This document shows positions 18,179 to 25,830 of a stretch of 42,431 nucleotides of DNA, piece by piece. The notes under the pieces were generated by a model. The model was not told where the DNA came from, made no database searches, and saw only the letters and a list, made by a program, of their open reading frames with translations. The stretch lies in contig NZ_LN889817.1 of NCBI RefSeq assembly GCF_900009145.1, forward strand, positions 36,132 to 78,562. Direction: 5' to 3'. Positions within the stretch are counted from its first letter, which is position 1. The number at the start of each line of letters is the position of its first letter. The translations under genes and the position numbers were made by a program. Source of the DNA: Planktothrix tepida PCC 9214 (lineage in GTDB: Bacteria > Cyanobacteriota > Cyanobacteriia > Cyanobacteriales > Microcoleaceae).

Positions 18179-18727
18179 CTAAGCACTCAAACTTATTCTC
18201 TCACTATCCCAACCCAGGAGAAAAATAACAAGTTTCACACGCGCTCGATTGACAGCATAGTTGACCAAATCTTCACTAATATTAAATTGTTTTGAAGCCA
18301 TTTTCACAGACATTCCATTGACCTCAACAGCTTCAAAAATGGCAATATCTTGTTTCAACTGAAAATTTTCTTTTCGCTCAAAAAATAGAGGTTTGATTTC
18401 ATGAATATTTTTTATAATTAATTCTTTTTGATGCTCAATGGTTGAATCAAAACCCTCCACATTTGCGCTCTCACGAATTTCAACCAGTTGCTTTTGGATT
18501 GCTTTAATCCGTTCAATCTTGATATGATTGGTGATTATTGGGCTTCTGAAGACTCGGGTATTCGCAATCACTTCCGGGTTGTCTGTATCAAGCTTCACAG
18601 TTTGCAGGATCTCCATTATCTCATCCAGAATTGCACCTTTTTGAGAAATTTCACGAATTAAAGCCTGTAATTGGATAGTTAGTACCTTTAACCGTTTGTA
18701 ATCTGTTTTAGATAATGTGACAGCCAT
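18179..18727 (-). CDS. Unknown coiled-coil protein with C-terminal HTH-like segment
   Basis: I do not recognise this 182-residue protein. It is strongly helical: residues 5-50 and 75-130 have heptad-like Leu/Ile spacing and high Lys/Glu, suggesting coiled coil. Residues about 133-168 (EAVEVNGMSVKMASKQFNI then SEDLVNYAVNRARVKLVI) look like a helix-turn-helix, with a typical turn (SVKMASKQFNISEDLV). There is no signal peptide or membrane segment. It converges on the alpha-glucosidase gene with an 88-base gap. A DNA-binding or nucleoid/phage-type regulator is possible. Its upstream side is the 548-base gene-poor stretch that holds the small-RNA candidate. Confidence 0.55.
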   Translation of the reverse strand: MAVTLSKTDYKRLKVLTIQLQALIREISQKGAILDEIMEILQTVKLDTDNPEVIANTRVFRSPIITNHIKIERIKAIQKQLVEIRESANVEGFDSTIEHQKELIIKNIHEIKPLFFERKENFQLKQDIAIFEAVEVNGMSVKMASKQFNISEDLVNYAVNRARVKLVIFLLGWDSERISLSA

Positions 18728-18984
18728 GCTTTAGTCTCTTATGATGTTTAAGTCCCTTTATAGATTGATGGGGATGAATCAGTCAATACCTGACACCGTA
18801 ACTCAGTTGTTTCACTGGTTTTAGGGAGAGAATTTCTAGGCTATCACAAAGTTGTTCTATCTAGGGGAATTAAGCTGAAGCGTAAATAGAGCAATCCTTG
18901 TAGAGATTGTAATAATTTAAAACTGATATGAAACAGCCAGAAGTTTTGCTATAGAGAATTGGTAAGAATATAAGATAAAATAGA

Positions 18985-19013
18985 TTGACATAGAGATTTT
19001 ATTAATTTACAAT
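18985..19013 (+). promoter_or_regulatory. Consensus sigma70-type promoter
   Basis: TTGACA (18985-18990) and TACAAT (19008-19013) are separated by exactly 17 bases, the best -35/-10 pair I found in the window. No protein gene of normal size follows on this strand; a strong terminator-like hairpin comes about 37 bases after the -10. Confidence 0.65.
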
Positions 19014-19019
19014 AAAAAT

Positions 19020-19097
19020 AATCTATGGTGTTAATGCCAATAATTAGGGCTTTTGAGGGTGCTGTTCACCCTCAGAAGGCTTTTAGTCTTTTTGTTT
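19020..19097 (+). ncRNA. Candidate small RNA (promoter plus intrinsic terminator)
   Basis: From the expected start about 19020, a transcript of roughly 75 nt would end in a 12-bp stem (19050-19061 with 19067-19078, core GAGGGTG/CACCCTC, loop CTGTT) followed by the T-rich tract 19081-19096. This is the layout of a free-standing bacterial small RNA. It does not match a family I can name. An alternative is a 24-codon open frame starting at ATG 19024 and ending just after the T tract, but it has no ribosome-binding site. Orientation is opposite to the neighbouring genes on both sides. Confidence 0.45.
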
Positions 19098-19109
19098 AGT
19101 AAATTAGTC

Positions 19110-19135
19110 GGGTGCGTAAGCACAGCGCACGCACC
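19110..19135. repeat. Dispersed 26-bp dyad repeat, copy 1
   Basis: GGTGCGT and ACGCACC form the arms of an imperfect palindrome. A second copy with one base difference lies at 23599-23624. The sequence type (GTGCGTAAGC...GCACGCAC) is a common dispersed repeat in cyanobacteria; it has no visible gene. Confidence 0.8.
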
Positions 19136-19275
19136 AAAAATTTATTAATCAATCAAAGTTGGTACTTGTGGCCTCGCCTTATGCACCCTATGGGTTTTTT
19201 AAGGATGCGATCGCGTAGCCCCTACAATTCTAATAATCTTTATTTACCAATTATTTGTTTTTCATTTTCTAAATA

Positions 19276-20416
19276 GACATCTCCGAAAATCTCCAAATGC
19301 CCTCTATCGCTACTTTTGGAATCTCTAGCACTCCTGTGCCGGCTTCTCCAAAAGTAACGGATTCATAGGCTTTTTCAGTCACATTAATAATAACTAATGA
19401 ATTTTATCTCTGATATACAATTATTTCTCAAAAGAATTCTGGGCAATTCTTAGATGGTAATACAATCGCTCCTATTCGCCATCTTATTAATCCACATACT
19501 GTCAAGATTACTGCTTCATAATTTTGCCTCTTTAACCGAAATCTTTCTGAAGCAACTCGATAAATTTTTATCAGTCTTATTAAATGTTCAACTACAATCC
19601 TTTGTTGGGCTTTTAACCGATTTTCTTCTCGCTTTTCCGCCGACATCTCTTGATTCCTCGGTTTCTTATACGGTGTATTAATTGCTGTTTCTCCTACATA
19701 AGCTTTATCCCCTCTGTATTTTTGATTATTCCCCAATTCCTGGCTTCTTTCTCTCCACAATTTCAGATCACTTGTTGCTCCGGTATAACCCACAGCTACA
19801 TCCACTATTTCTTTTCCATTTGGCATGACAATGACTTGATTTTTAAAGGTATGTGTCTTTTTCTTTCCTGAGTAATATTTTTTCTGCTCTTCATTGTCTG
19901 TTGGTCTTTCCCTGGGCTGTTCATAGCTATCTACTACTAACTCAAATTCCACCAGAATTTTTTCTACCCACTCCCAATCACTCTCGTTTTTTTTTACTTG
20001 CTCTAGCAAACTCGCTGGTAGTAATTCTCTCAAGATTTTTATCCAGTTATGGAAAATATCATTCGCTGTTGATTCACTGACTTCAAACTGTAACCCTAAC
20101 ATTTGAAATGTCGGCATTTGATGCAGATAAATTAGAGTCAGTAAGATTTGTTCCTCCACAGATAATTTCTGCCGACGACCCCCACCTGCTTTAATCAACC
20201 TGATTTTAGTTTTTTCTTTTTCCTGTCGTTTTTCTTCTTCTAATAACTCCGCAGCTTGAATGAGTTCTATCATCTGTTCATATTCCATCCCTAATAGCCT
20301 TTTTGCTTGCTGGGGATTCTTGTCCAGATAGTCTCTTAATTTACTCATCTCTAATCCGGGGTAAAATTTAATTTTATCATCTTTTTACCCCTCCTTTTTT
20401 CTATTTTGGAGATGTC
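19276..20416 (-). mobile_element. IS5-like insertion sequence
   Basis: About 1.14 kb holding one transposase gene on the minus strand. The ends are inverted repeats: GACATCTCCGAAAAT at the left (from 19276) and ATTTTGGAGATGTC at the right (to 20416), one base different. Both sides carry TA (19274-19275 and 20417-20418), fitting the 2-bp target duplication of the IS427/IS1031 branch of IS5. Insertion is at the 3' end of the immunity/Phd gene, for which the IS edge supplies the stop codon. Boundaries are read by eye and could be off by one or two bases. Confidence 0.8.
19428..20348 (-). CDS. IS5-family (DDE_Tnp_4) transposase
   Basis: A 306-residue transposase. Residues 1-55 are charged and helical; an HTH_Tnp_4-like domain follows (LSVEEQILLTLIYLHQMPTFQMLG, then STANDIFHNW). 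The RNase-H-like catalytic triad is visible as Asp140 (ELVVDSYEQ), Asp214 (YRGDKAYVG) and Glu254 (VVEHLIRLIK). It cuts and rejoins DNA at the ends of the surrounding 1.14-kb element. The reading frame is complete with no frameshift, so the element may still be mobile. Length is usual for single-frame IS427/IS1031-type enzymes. Confidence 0.92.
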   Translation of the reverse strand: MSKLRDYLDKNPQQAKRLLGMEYEQMIELIQAAELLEEEKRQEKEKTKIRLIKAGGGRRQKLSVEEQILLTLIYLHQMPTFQMLGLQFEVSESTANDIFHNWIKILRELLPASLLEQVKKNESDWEWVEKILVEFELVVDSYEQPRERPTDNEEQKKYYSGKKKTHTFKNQVIVMPNGKEIVDVAVGYTGATSDLKLWRERSQELGNNQKYRGDKAYVGETAINTPYKKPRNQEMSAEKREENRLKAQQRIVVEHLIRLIKIYRVASERFRLKRQNYEAVILTVCGLIRWRIGAIVLPSKNCPEFF

Positions 20417-20937
20417 TAATGAGCAGTTGTTATTAAATGATTCAATTCCTCTATCGCCATTAAAACCACACTTTCCCCTTCTGGACGATGAATAACAATA
20501 ATATCTCGATTCGCCACAACTTGCTCACACAATTGAGTGATATTTTCCCTAGCATCTTCCCAAGAAATTTGATTAAATTTCATCAGATTTAGCTTTAGTT
20601 TTTCCTCTAATTTAACCGGATTAGTAAAAATTTGATGAAAATTACTACTAAAATAAACTACTTCATAATCAGGTGCTAATTCCTGATCTAACTGTTTCCA
20701 TAAACTTAATCCTTCCCATTCAAAACGTTCTATTTCTTCCGGTGTAACTTCAGGAGAATCAGAAGGATCAGCCAAGTTTAATCGAGTTTCAAAAGCATCA
20801 GCCCAATGATATAAACGTTGAATAGTTTCTTGACTTAAAGGTAAAGATTCTGGCTCTAAATCACCCACTTGATCAGGTTCATCCCACCATAAGGGGTAAC
20901 ATCCATAATCTGTCATTAGTCTAATTTTTATAGGCAT
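20416..20937 (-). CDS. Fusion: unknown immunity-like domain plus Phd/YefM antitoxin-like domain, C-terminus replaced by IS
   Basis: 173 residues in two parts. Residues 1-112 form a small acidic, Trp-rich domain (DYGCYPLWWDEP, then LSLWKQLDQELAPDYEVVYFS) that I know only as a cyanobacterial protein of unknown function. Residues 119-173 resemble a Phd/YefM antitoxin (ISWEDARENITQLCEQV, VIHRPEGESVVLMAIEELN). An internal ATG at residue 119 marks where a separate antitoxin gene could have begun. The final codon runs into the IS5-like end, whose edge gives the TAG stop; with a TA duplication removed, the frame would continue about 11 codons past the IS. It starts 21 bases after the nuclease-like gene with an AGAGGT ribosome-binding site, the usual place of an immunity gene. 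Confidence 0.65.
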   Translation of the reverse strand: MPIKIRLMTDYGCYPLWWDEPDQVGDLEPESLPLSQETIQRLYHWADAFETRLNLADPSDSPEVTPEEIERFEWEGLSLWKQLDQELAPDYEVVYFSSNFHQIFTNPVKLEEKLKLNLMKFNQISWEDARENITQLCEQVVANRDIIVIHRPEGESVVLMAIEELNHLITTAH

Positions 20938-20958
20938 ATAATTGAACCTCTATAAAGA

Positions 20959-21417
20959 TTATTTTAGTTTTGTTCTCGGATTTGCCCCTACAATATATCC
21001 ATTATTGCCTATTGTAACTGCAATATATTTAATCTCACCCTTATAAATAAATTGATAAACTGGACGGGGGTTAACTGTGTCTCTACCTTGGGAACTAACA
21101 ATGGTTCCTTTGGTAATTGCTCCCATAACAACATCAACAATTTCATCTGCATCAATTCCTATTCTAGCAAATTGATCAGCTTTCGCTAAAATATGCTGTA
21201 AACCTCGGTTTTCATTTCCCATTTCTAAGAATACAATTTGATCATCTGCACATTTAGCGATTCTTACAATCTTTTCAGGATTATGCTTGATTCTTCTGGC
21301 TTGAAGTTCTGCAATTAAGGTAGATCTTTCAGTTTCATAGTCTGGCGTTTGAGTCAAGGGCTTACCTACTATAATGTTAAAATTATAGAACAATATTATA
21401 ACTAATAAAAATTGCAC
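20959..21417 (-). CDS. Putative nuclease toxin module (PBECR / polymorphic-toxin type)
   Basis: 152 residues from a GTG start. From residue 28 on it resembles the C-terminal toxin modules of filamentous-haemagglutinin-like and polymorphic toxins, of the Barnase/EndoU/ColicinE5/RelE-like (PBECR) kind: KIVRIAK, VFLEMGNENRGLQHIL with His75, RPVYQF with Arg118 and Tyr121, IAVTIGNNGYIVGANP. The expected action is RNA cleavage. Residues 1-18 are hydrophobic and may be either a chance extension of an orphaned module or a short signal. The start is uncertain. The gene begins just past the chlB terminator and is followed by the fused immunity/Phd gene, 21 bases away. Family assignment is from memory of motif order. 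Confidence 0.55.
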   Translation of the reverse strand: MQFLLVIILFYNFNIIVGKPLTQTPDYETERSTLIAELQARRIKHNPEKIVRIAKCADDQIVFLEMGNENRGLQHILAKADQFARIGIDADEIVDVVMGAITKGTIVSSQGRDTVNPRPVYQFIYKGEIKYIAVTIGNNGYIVGANPRTKLK

Positions 21418-21435
21418 CTTTATTTAAATTGTAAC

Positions 21436-21459
21436 AAAAAAAGGTGGGCATAGCCCACC
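21436..21459 (-). terminator. Intrinsic terminator of chlB
   Basis: On the minus strand GGTGGGC, loop TAT and GCCCACC form a perfect 7-bp stem (21443-21459) followed by seven T residues (21442-21436). It lies 16 bases after the chlB stop codon and directly before the toxin-like gene, so that gene needs its own promoter or read-through. Confidence 0.85.
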
Positions 21460-21474
21460 CTACAGAATAGAAAA

Positions 21475-23001
21475 TTAAGCTCCAACGGCTTCTTTTGCCG
21501 CATACATCACTTCTAAAGAAATTTCATTTAAACCGCGTTCACGGGCAAATTTTTCGGTATTGCGTTTAACTTTACCCCGAACAAACCCCGGAACTTTATT
21601 CAGTTCGGCTTGAGCTTCTTTCGTCCAATTCAAATCAGAATCCGCCGAAATTCCTTTGGTAATCACTTCTTTTGTATCGTGTCCGCCGAAGATTTCTAAT
21701 AGGTGATCTTCCATCCCCAACGTAAAGGAATTATAGATTAAATCGGTAATTTGATTCGTACCTTCATAGCCTAAAAAGGGTTTATAACCGATGGGGAAAT
21801 TTTGAATATGAATGGGGGAGGCAATAACACCGCAGGGAATATCTAAACGTTTCCCAACATGGCGTTCCATTTGGGTTCCAAAAATAGCAGAAGGTTCAAT
21901 GCGGGCAATCATATCTCCAATTTGAGCGTTATCATCACTGATGAGAACTTCATCGCAATATTCACTCACTTGTTCCTTAAACCAATCTGTATCATATTTG
22001 CAATAAGTTCCCGCACAAACAACATGAATTCCCATCTCCCGCGCGAGAATTTTTGTCATCGCCGCAGCGTGGGTATTATCCCCAAAAACAACAGCTTTTT
22101 TTCCGGTTAAATTCTGACAGTCAATGGAACGAGAAAACCAAGCAGCTTGGGAAACATACAGGGTTTGATTATCAATATATTCGCTATAATCAACATTAGC
22201 CCCTTGAGCATTAATCACTTGTTGAATTTTGCGAATACAACGGGCTGTTTCTACCACACCCATCGGCGTAATATCCACAAAAGGAGTACCGAATTCCGCT
22301 TGTAAATATCCGGCTGCCATTAACCCTAATTCTCGATAAGGAACTAAATTAAACCAAGCACGAGGTAGGTTTTTTAAGTTATGAACCGATGCTCCTTCGG
22401 GAATCACTTCATTAACTTCAATGCCTAAATCTGCCATTAACCGTTTTAATTCGGTGCAGTCATGTTGGTTATGGAAACCCAGGGTAGACATTCCAATAAT
22501 ATTAACAGAAGGTTTTTCGGTTTTGCCTTCGGGTAAATCGCCTTTTTTCTTAGCTTTTTCAATATAAAATTGAACGATTTGTTGTAACGTCCGGTCAGCG
22601 GCTTGCAGTTCATTCACGCGATAATGATTAACATCCGCTAACATAACATCGCCTTTGGCATCCAGTTGAGCGCGTTCGACAAAATTTTGTAAATCTTCTT
22701 GTAAAATACTGGACGTACAAGTGGGAGTTAAGACAATTAAATCGGGATGTTCTTCTTGATCTTTTCTAACAATATTATCAACAACTTTTTCTTGAGATCC
22801 CCGTGCTAAAACGTTACGATCTACAACACTAGCTGTCACCGGGGTATAGTCCCGTTCCCGTTCTAACATAGACCGCATCACGTTGAAGTAATCATCCCCT
22901 AAAGGGGCGTGCATGATGGCGTGAACATTTTTGAAAGAACTGGCGATGCGAAGGGTTCCAATATGGGCAGGGCCAGCATACATCCAATAAGCCAATTTCA
23001 T
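21475..23001 (-). CDS. chlB: Light-independent protochlorophyllide reductase subunit B
   Basis: ChlB and ChlN form the catalytic NB-protein of dark-operative protochlorophyllide oxidoreductase, which reduces ring D of protochlorophyllide with electrons from the ChlL iron protein. The 508 residues cover the full length. [18 protein letters not shown] opens the protein; Asp36 (APLGDDYF) is the known unusual Asp ligand of the NB 4Fe-4S cluster; [17 protein letters not shown] is the conserved Cys-containing loop; the C-terminal light-independent reductase domain ([25 protein letters not shown]) is present. GGAGAAAG lies before the ATG. chlL and chlN are not in this window, so chlB stands alone here, as in many cyanobacteria. 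Confidence 0.98.
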   Translation of the reverse strand: MKLAYWMYAGPAHIGTLRIASSFKNVHAIMHAPLGDDYFNVMRSMLERERDYTPVTASVVDRNVLARGSQEKVVDNIVRKDQEEHPDLIVLTPTCTSSILQEDLQNFVERAQLDAKGDVMLADVNHYRVNELQAADRTLQQIVQFYIEKAKKKGDLPEGKTEKPSVNIIGMSTLGFHNQHDCTELKRLMADLGIEVNEVIPEGASVHNLKNLPRAWFNLVPYRELGLMAAGYLQAEFGTPFVDITPMGVVETARCIRKIQQVINAQGANVDYSEYIDNQTLYVSQAAWFSRSIDCQNLTGKKAVVFGDNTHAAAMTKILAREMGIHVVCAGTYCKYDTDWFKEQVSEYCDEVLISDDNAQIGDMIARIEPSAIFGTQMERHVGKRLDIPCGVIASPIHIQNFPIGYKPFLGYEGTNQITDLIYNSFTLGMEDHLLEIFGGHDTKEVITKGISADSDLNWTKEAQAELNKVPGFVRGKVKRNTEKFARERGLNEISLEVMYAAKEAVGA

Positions 23002-23276
23002 AGTGTCTTTCTCCGTTGATGGGTGATTAGGATAGCCTTGTTTATGTTCTCAGAAATTGTGCCAATCGCTAGTCGTATTTATACTTAGCGATCGCAATTT
23101 AATTTCTATTTTAGGATTTATTTTGACACTAAAACAATAATAATGTTGTTTAATTGCAATGATTCTTAAATTTTGAGCAACATTTTGTTAAATTGAATAG
23201 AAATGTTAAGTTCAATTTTAAAAACTTGACATAAAATCAAAAGTGTGTTTTCTAATTAATTTTTATTAGGGAAAAA

Positions 23277-23583
23277 ATGCGAACCTCAGAAGATTGGGAA
23301 TGGTTGGCTGCGAGTTCTGAATATTTAGCTGCGATCGCTGTTCAAGACTTATTACAGGAGAAAAAATGGATGGAAGCAACAGAAGGGTTAGCGGTTTTAA
23401 TTGAATCTAGCTGATATTCAAGAAGAAGTTCCCAGTTTAAACCTAAATTTTATTAATTCTATTTGGGAACAATGTTTTAAACGAGCCATTAAAGATGCTG
23501 AGGGTGAAATGGGTAAAAAATGCTCGTTAATCTCTTTATCTTGGCAAGAAGTATTTGAAGAAGAATCTCGTTTATTTAATTAA
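23277..23583 (+). pseudogene. Decayed DUF29-like gene (frameshift and internal loss)
   Basis: ATG at 23277 opens a 45-residue frame (MRTSEDWEWLAASSEYLAA...) that ends at TGA 23412. The neighbouring frame continues from 23401 to 23583 (IQEEVPSLNLNFINSIWEQC...). Removing one base near 23406 joins them into about 101 residues. The two halves resemble the start and end of cyanobacterial DUF29 proteins (about 145 residues), with the middle Arg-rich helix missing, so both a deletion and a frameshift are likely. A TTGACA (23226) with TCTAAT 19 bases on could be its promoter. A sequencing error could mimic the frameshift but not the missing middle. Confidence 0.6.
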
Positions 23584-23598
23584 AATTAACAATCCGTA

Positions 23599-23624
23599 GG
23601 GTGCGTAAGCGCAGCGCACGCACC
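23599..23624. repeat. Dispersed 26-bp dyad repeat, copy 2
   Basis: Same sequence as 19110-19135 except G for A at position 13. The arms GGTGCGT/ACGCACC can form a hairpin. It sits 15 bases after the decayed DUF29-like gene and could act as a terminator, although no T run follows the stem directly. Confidence 0.8.
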
Positions 23625-23719
23625 AACTTTTTTATTTATCGTTTCTATTTTCCAGTGTATATTTACAAGTTAGAAAACTAATTTAATCTCAACAAAAAGA
23701 CATTTAGCCCTATTTATTA

Positions 23720-24118
23720 TTATTTTTTACAAGCCAAAATAGCAGCTTTTTGTCCTAAACTATCTTTGATTAAAGGTTTCATTTCTGCATTGCCTCCATA
23801 ATCTACGCTTTCTAATAAACGACCACTATTAAATTCATAGGTTGTTAGGTTAATAATAGCAAACATAAATGTCTGACAATCTACTAACGTAGAATAATAG
23901 TATTTTCTATTTTCTCTTTCATCCTTTATATATTGCAAGTAAACAACAACGCTTCCACCTCTCCCTGAATAACCCCGTATAGAAGCTCTATCAACAAAAA
24001 GTTCTTCATTGTTGTTCCCATACCCTATTAATACCCACTGTTGTTGAGTCAATCCAGGGGGAGAGACAACTGTAAAACTAAATAGTACACAAAGAGATGC
24101 TATAATTTTACGAAACAT
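23720..24118 (-). CDS. Exported small protein, surface-adhesin E-like, paralogue 1
   Basis: 132 residues with a signal peptide (MFRKIIASLCVLFSFTVVSP, cleavage near GLTQ). The mature part begins QQWVLIGYGNNNEELFVDRASI and has a Cys in VDCQTF and another at the end (ILACKK), which could form a disulfide. The pattern (W at start, D-x-x-SI strand, YLQY strand, VDC strand) resembles adhesin E-type periplasmic proteins, a weak assignment. It is a tandem paralogue of the gene at 24171, both on the minus strand, 52 bases apart, so they are likely co-transcribed. The function is unknown. Confidence 0.7.
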   Translation of the reverse strand: MFRKIIASLCVLFSFTVVSPPGLTQQQWVLIGYGNNNEELFVDRASIRGYSGRGGSVVVYLQYIKDERENRKYYYSTLVDCQTFMFAIINLTTYEFNSGRLLESVDYGGNAEMKPLIKDSLGQKAAILACKK

Positions 24119-24170
24119 CAGCTTTATCCTTTTTAATTGGGCACAAATAAAGACTCAATCAACTAACATT

Positions 24171-24581
24171 TTATTGACGACCTGTACAAGCAAAAATAGC
24201 TCCACTTTCTAATATAGTATTCTTCCGTAAGGGTTCTATTTTTGGATTGTCTCCATAATCTACGCTTTCTAATAAGCGACCACTATTAAGCTCGTAAATT
24301 TTTTGGCTGAAAATAGCAAACATTGATGCCTCACAATCCACTAACAATACAGTATAGATTTTTGTATTTTCTCTTTCATTCCTCATATATTGTAAGTAAA
24401 CAACAGCATTTCCCCTTCTATTTCCATTTGCAAAACGTTTTATAGAAGACTTATCAATAAATAATTCTGTACCCTGATTACCACGTTCTATTAACACCCA
24501 CTGTTGTTGAGCCAATCCAGAAGGAGAGACAAATATAATACTAAATAGTACAGATAGACAGGTTATGATTTTACGCAACAT
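24171..24581 (-). CDS. Exported small protein, surface-adhesin E-like, paralogue 2
   Basis: 136 residues, signal peptide MLRKIITCLSVLFSIIFVSP with cleavage near GLAQ. The mature part starts QQWVLIERGNQGTELFIDKSSI and ends GAIFACTGRQ. It shares with paralogue 1 the blocks QQWVLI, VVYLQY, RENTK/RENRK, LVDC and NSGRLLESVDYG, at roughly half identity overall. Both Cys positions are kept. It is the promoter-proximal gene of the pair. The duplication is older than a very recent copy event because the DNA has clearly diverged. Confidence 0.7.
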   Translation of the reverse strand: MLRKIITCLSVLFSIIFVSPSGLAQQQWVLIERGNQGTELFIDKSSIKRFANGNRRGNAVVYLQYMRNERENTKIYTVLLVDCEASMFAIFSQKIYELNSGRLLESVDYGDNPKIEPLRKNTILESGAIFACTGRQ

Positions 24582-24928
24582 TAGTTTTTTCCCCTTAGTC
24601 TGACTAATTAAATTTGTATTAGCAATAAAGCTAAACCCTACTCCGTGTCATGCTGGGTTAAAGTCTTGACTCGGATGTAGTATTTCTAGGTGAATATTGA
24701 TGAAACAGTAATGATCACTAACCGAAGTAATTAACTCTGTTCATGTATATATACTTACTTTACCCCTGTTGAATTTGTTTTGTCAGTGAGAAAAAGTCAT
24801 AAAAAAGTCATAAAAAAGTCATAAATTCTGATAACTTATGCTAAAATTAGTCTCAGTCTTAAGTAGAATTTTACAATTCTTGTTTTTTATATAGAATTTT
24901 ATACTCTACTTGCAATAATTTTTGACCT
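24582..24928. other. Divergent intergenic region
   Basis: 347 bases between the divergent exported-protein pair and the HTH-nuclease gene. It must hold promoters for both. The clear structure is a triple 11-bp direct repeat (24790-24822). A TAAAAT-like -10 lies near 24841 for the rightward gene. No hidden reading frame is evident. Confidence 0.6.
24790..24822 (+). promoter_or_regulatory. Three 11-bp direct repeats (AAAAAAGTCAT)
   Basis: Units at 24790-24800 (first base G), 24801-24811 and 24812-24822, about one helical turn apart. Direct repeats with an 11-bp period are the usual binding layout of OmpR/PhoB-type response regulators. They end 106 bases before the ATG at 24929. Confidence 0.45.
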
Positions 24929-25813
24929 ATGACTGTTGATGAAGCCCTAACAATTACAGAGATGGTGCTAGATGATCGAGGCTTAAATAAAGTCCAAGAG
25001 ATTGTTTTTCGCCATGTTTGGGAAGGAAAATCCTATCGAGAAATTTCTACTTTAACTGAATATGATTATGAGTATATTAAAGATGTCGGATCAAAACTTT
25101 GGAAGCGACTTTCTGAAGCTTTTGGGGAAAAAGTTAAAAAAGATAATCTCAAGTCAGTTGTGAGGAGATACTTGAAGCGAGAGGAAGTTAATTTATCTCG
25201 GAATCGATATCGATTGATTGAGATTAATCTGAGTGGAGCCGAATTAAATGGAGCCAGTTTAAGTATTGGCAATTTAAGTGAAACTCCCCTATTAATTACT
25301 AACTTAAATAACTTAAATAACTTAAATAACTTAAATAAATTTTATTCAAGTTCAAGTGATTCATCATTAGATCTCGTGTCTGAACCAGAAGTTACTGAAT
25401 TAGAGGATTTACGCTCAGATATAGAACATCATCAACAAATTTTCCACAATGGGGATAATAAAATTTACTGTTGGAAAGGTTTGCAATTTTCCTCAGAAGC
25501 AGAAGTAAAAATTGCCGTAGCACTCGATCAAACGGGGGTAATATTTTTACCTAAATCCAAGGTAAGATTAACAACTAAAGAGGGGAGATACAATCAAGAA
25601 ACAGACTTTCTAATTTGTGATCGAGGAAAGTGGGGAATTCTTAATATTGAAGATTTGAAATTAGATAATGATCGAAAAAATTGGAATGAGCATTTAACTC
25701 ATATCGATAATTATCATAGCATCTCTGTAGTTAAGTATTATAGCTCGGAGCAATGTATAAAAGAAGCAAATAAAGTAGTGCAAGAGTTTTTAGAAATTTT
25801 GAATCAAACTTGA
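24929..25813 (+). CDS. VMAP-type HTH protein with C-terminal PDDEXK-like domain
   Basis: 294 residues. Residues 1-82 match the N-terminal HTH domain that precedes AAA, WD40 or protease modules in cyanobacterial vWA-MoxR-associated (VMAP) and related conflict systems (MTVDEALTITEMVL, SYREISTLTEYDYEYIKDVG, LKSVVRRYLKR). A short pentapeptide-like part (95-118) and an Asn-Leu repeat (125-137) follow. The C-terminal domain (178-292) looks like a PD-(D/E)xK nuclease: SSEAEVKIAVALD, FLPKSKVRL, ETDFLICDRGKWGIL with Asp226. The usual E after WGIL is Asn239 here, so activity may be lost. No AAA or WD40 module is present, making this a compact version. Confidence 0.7.
   Translation: MTVDEALTITEMVLDDRGLNKVQEIVFRHVWEGKSYREISTLTEYDYEYIKDVGSKLWKRLSEAFGEKVKKDNLKSVVRRYLKREEVNLSRNRYRLIEINLSGAELNGASLSIGNLSETPLLITNLNNLNNLNNLNKFYSSSSDSSLDLVSEPEVTELEDLRSDIEHHQQIFHNGDNKIYCWKGLQFSSEAEVKIAVALDQTGVIFLPKSKVRLTTKEGRYNQETDFLICDRGKWGILNIEDLKLDNDRKNWNEHLTHIDNYHSISVVKYYSSEQCIKEANKVVQEFLEILNQT
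25301..25336 (+). repeat. Four 9-bp tandem repeats inside a coding region
   Basis: Four perfect copies of AACTTAAAT, coding for four Asn-Leu-Asn units in the linker between HTH and nuclease-like domains. Copy changes would keep the frame and only alter the linker length. Confidence 0.9.
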
Positions 25814-25830
25814 GTATTATTGGCTTTTTT

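Larger units (their letters stand above)
18728..19275. other. Gene-poor stretch between the HTH protein and the IS5-like element
   Basis: No convincing protein gene. It holds the consensus promoter and hairpin described as a candidate small RNA (18985-19097), one copy of a dispersed dyad-symmetric repeat (19110-19135) and a HIP1 octamer near 19206. The right-hand end is the target site of the IS5-like element. It may also contain the lost last codons of the immunity/Phd gene on the minus strand. Confidence 0.6.
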
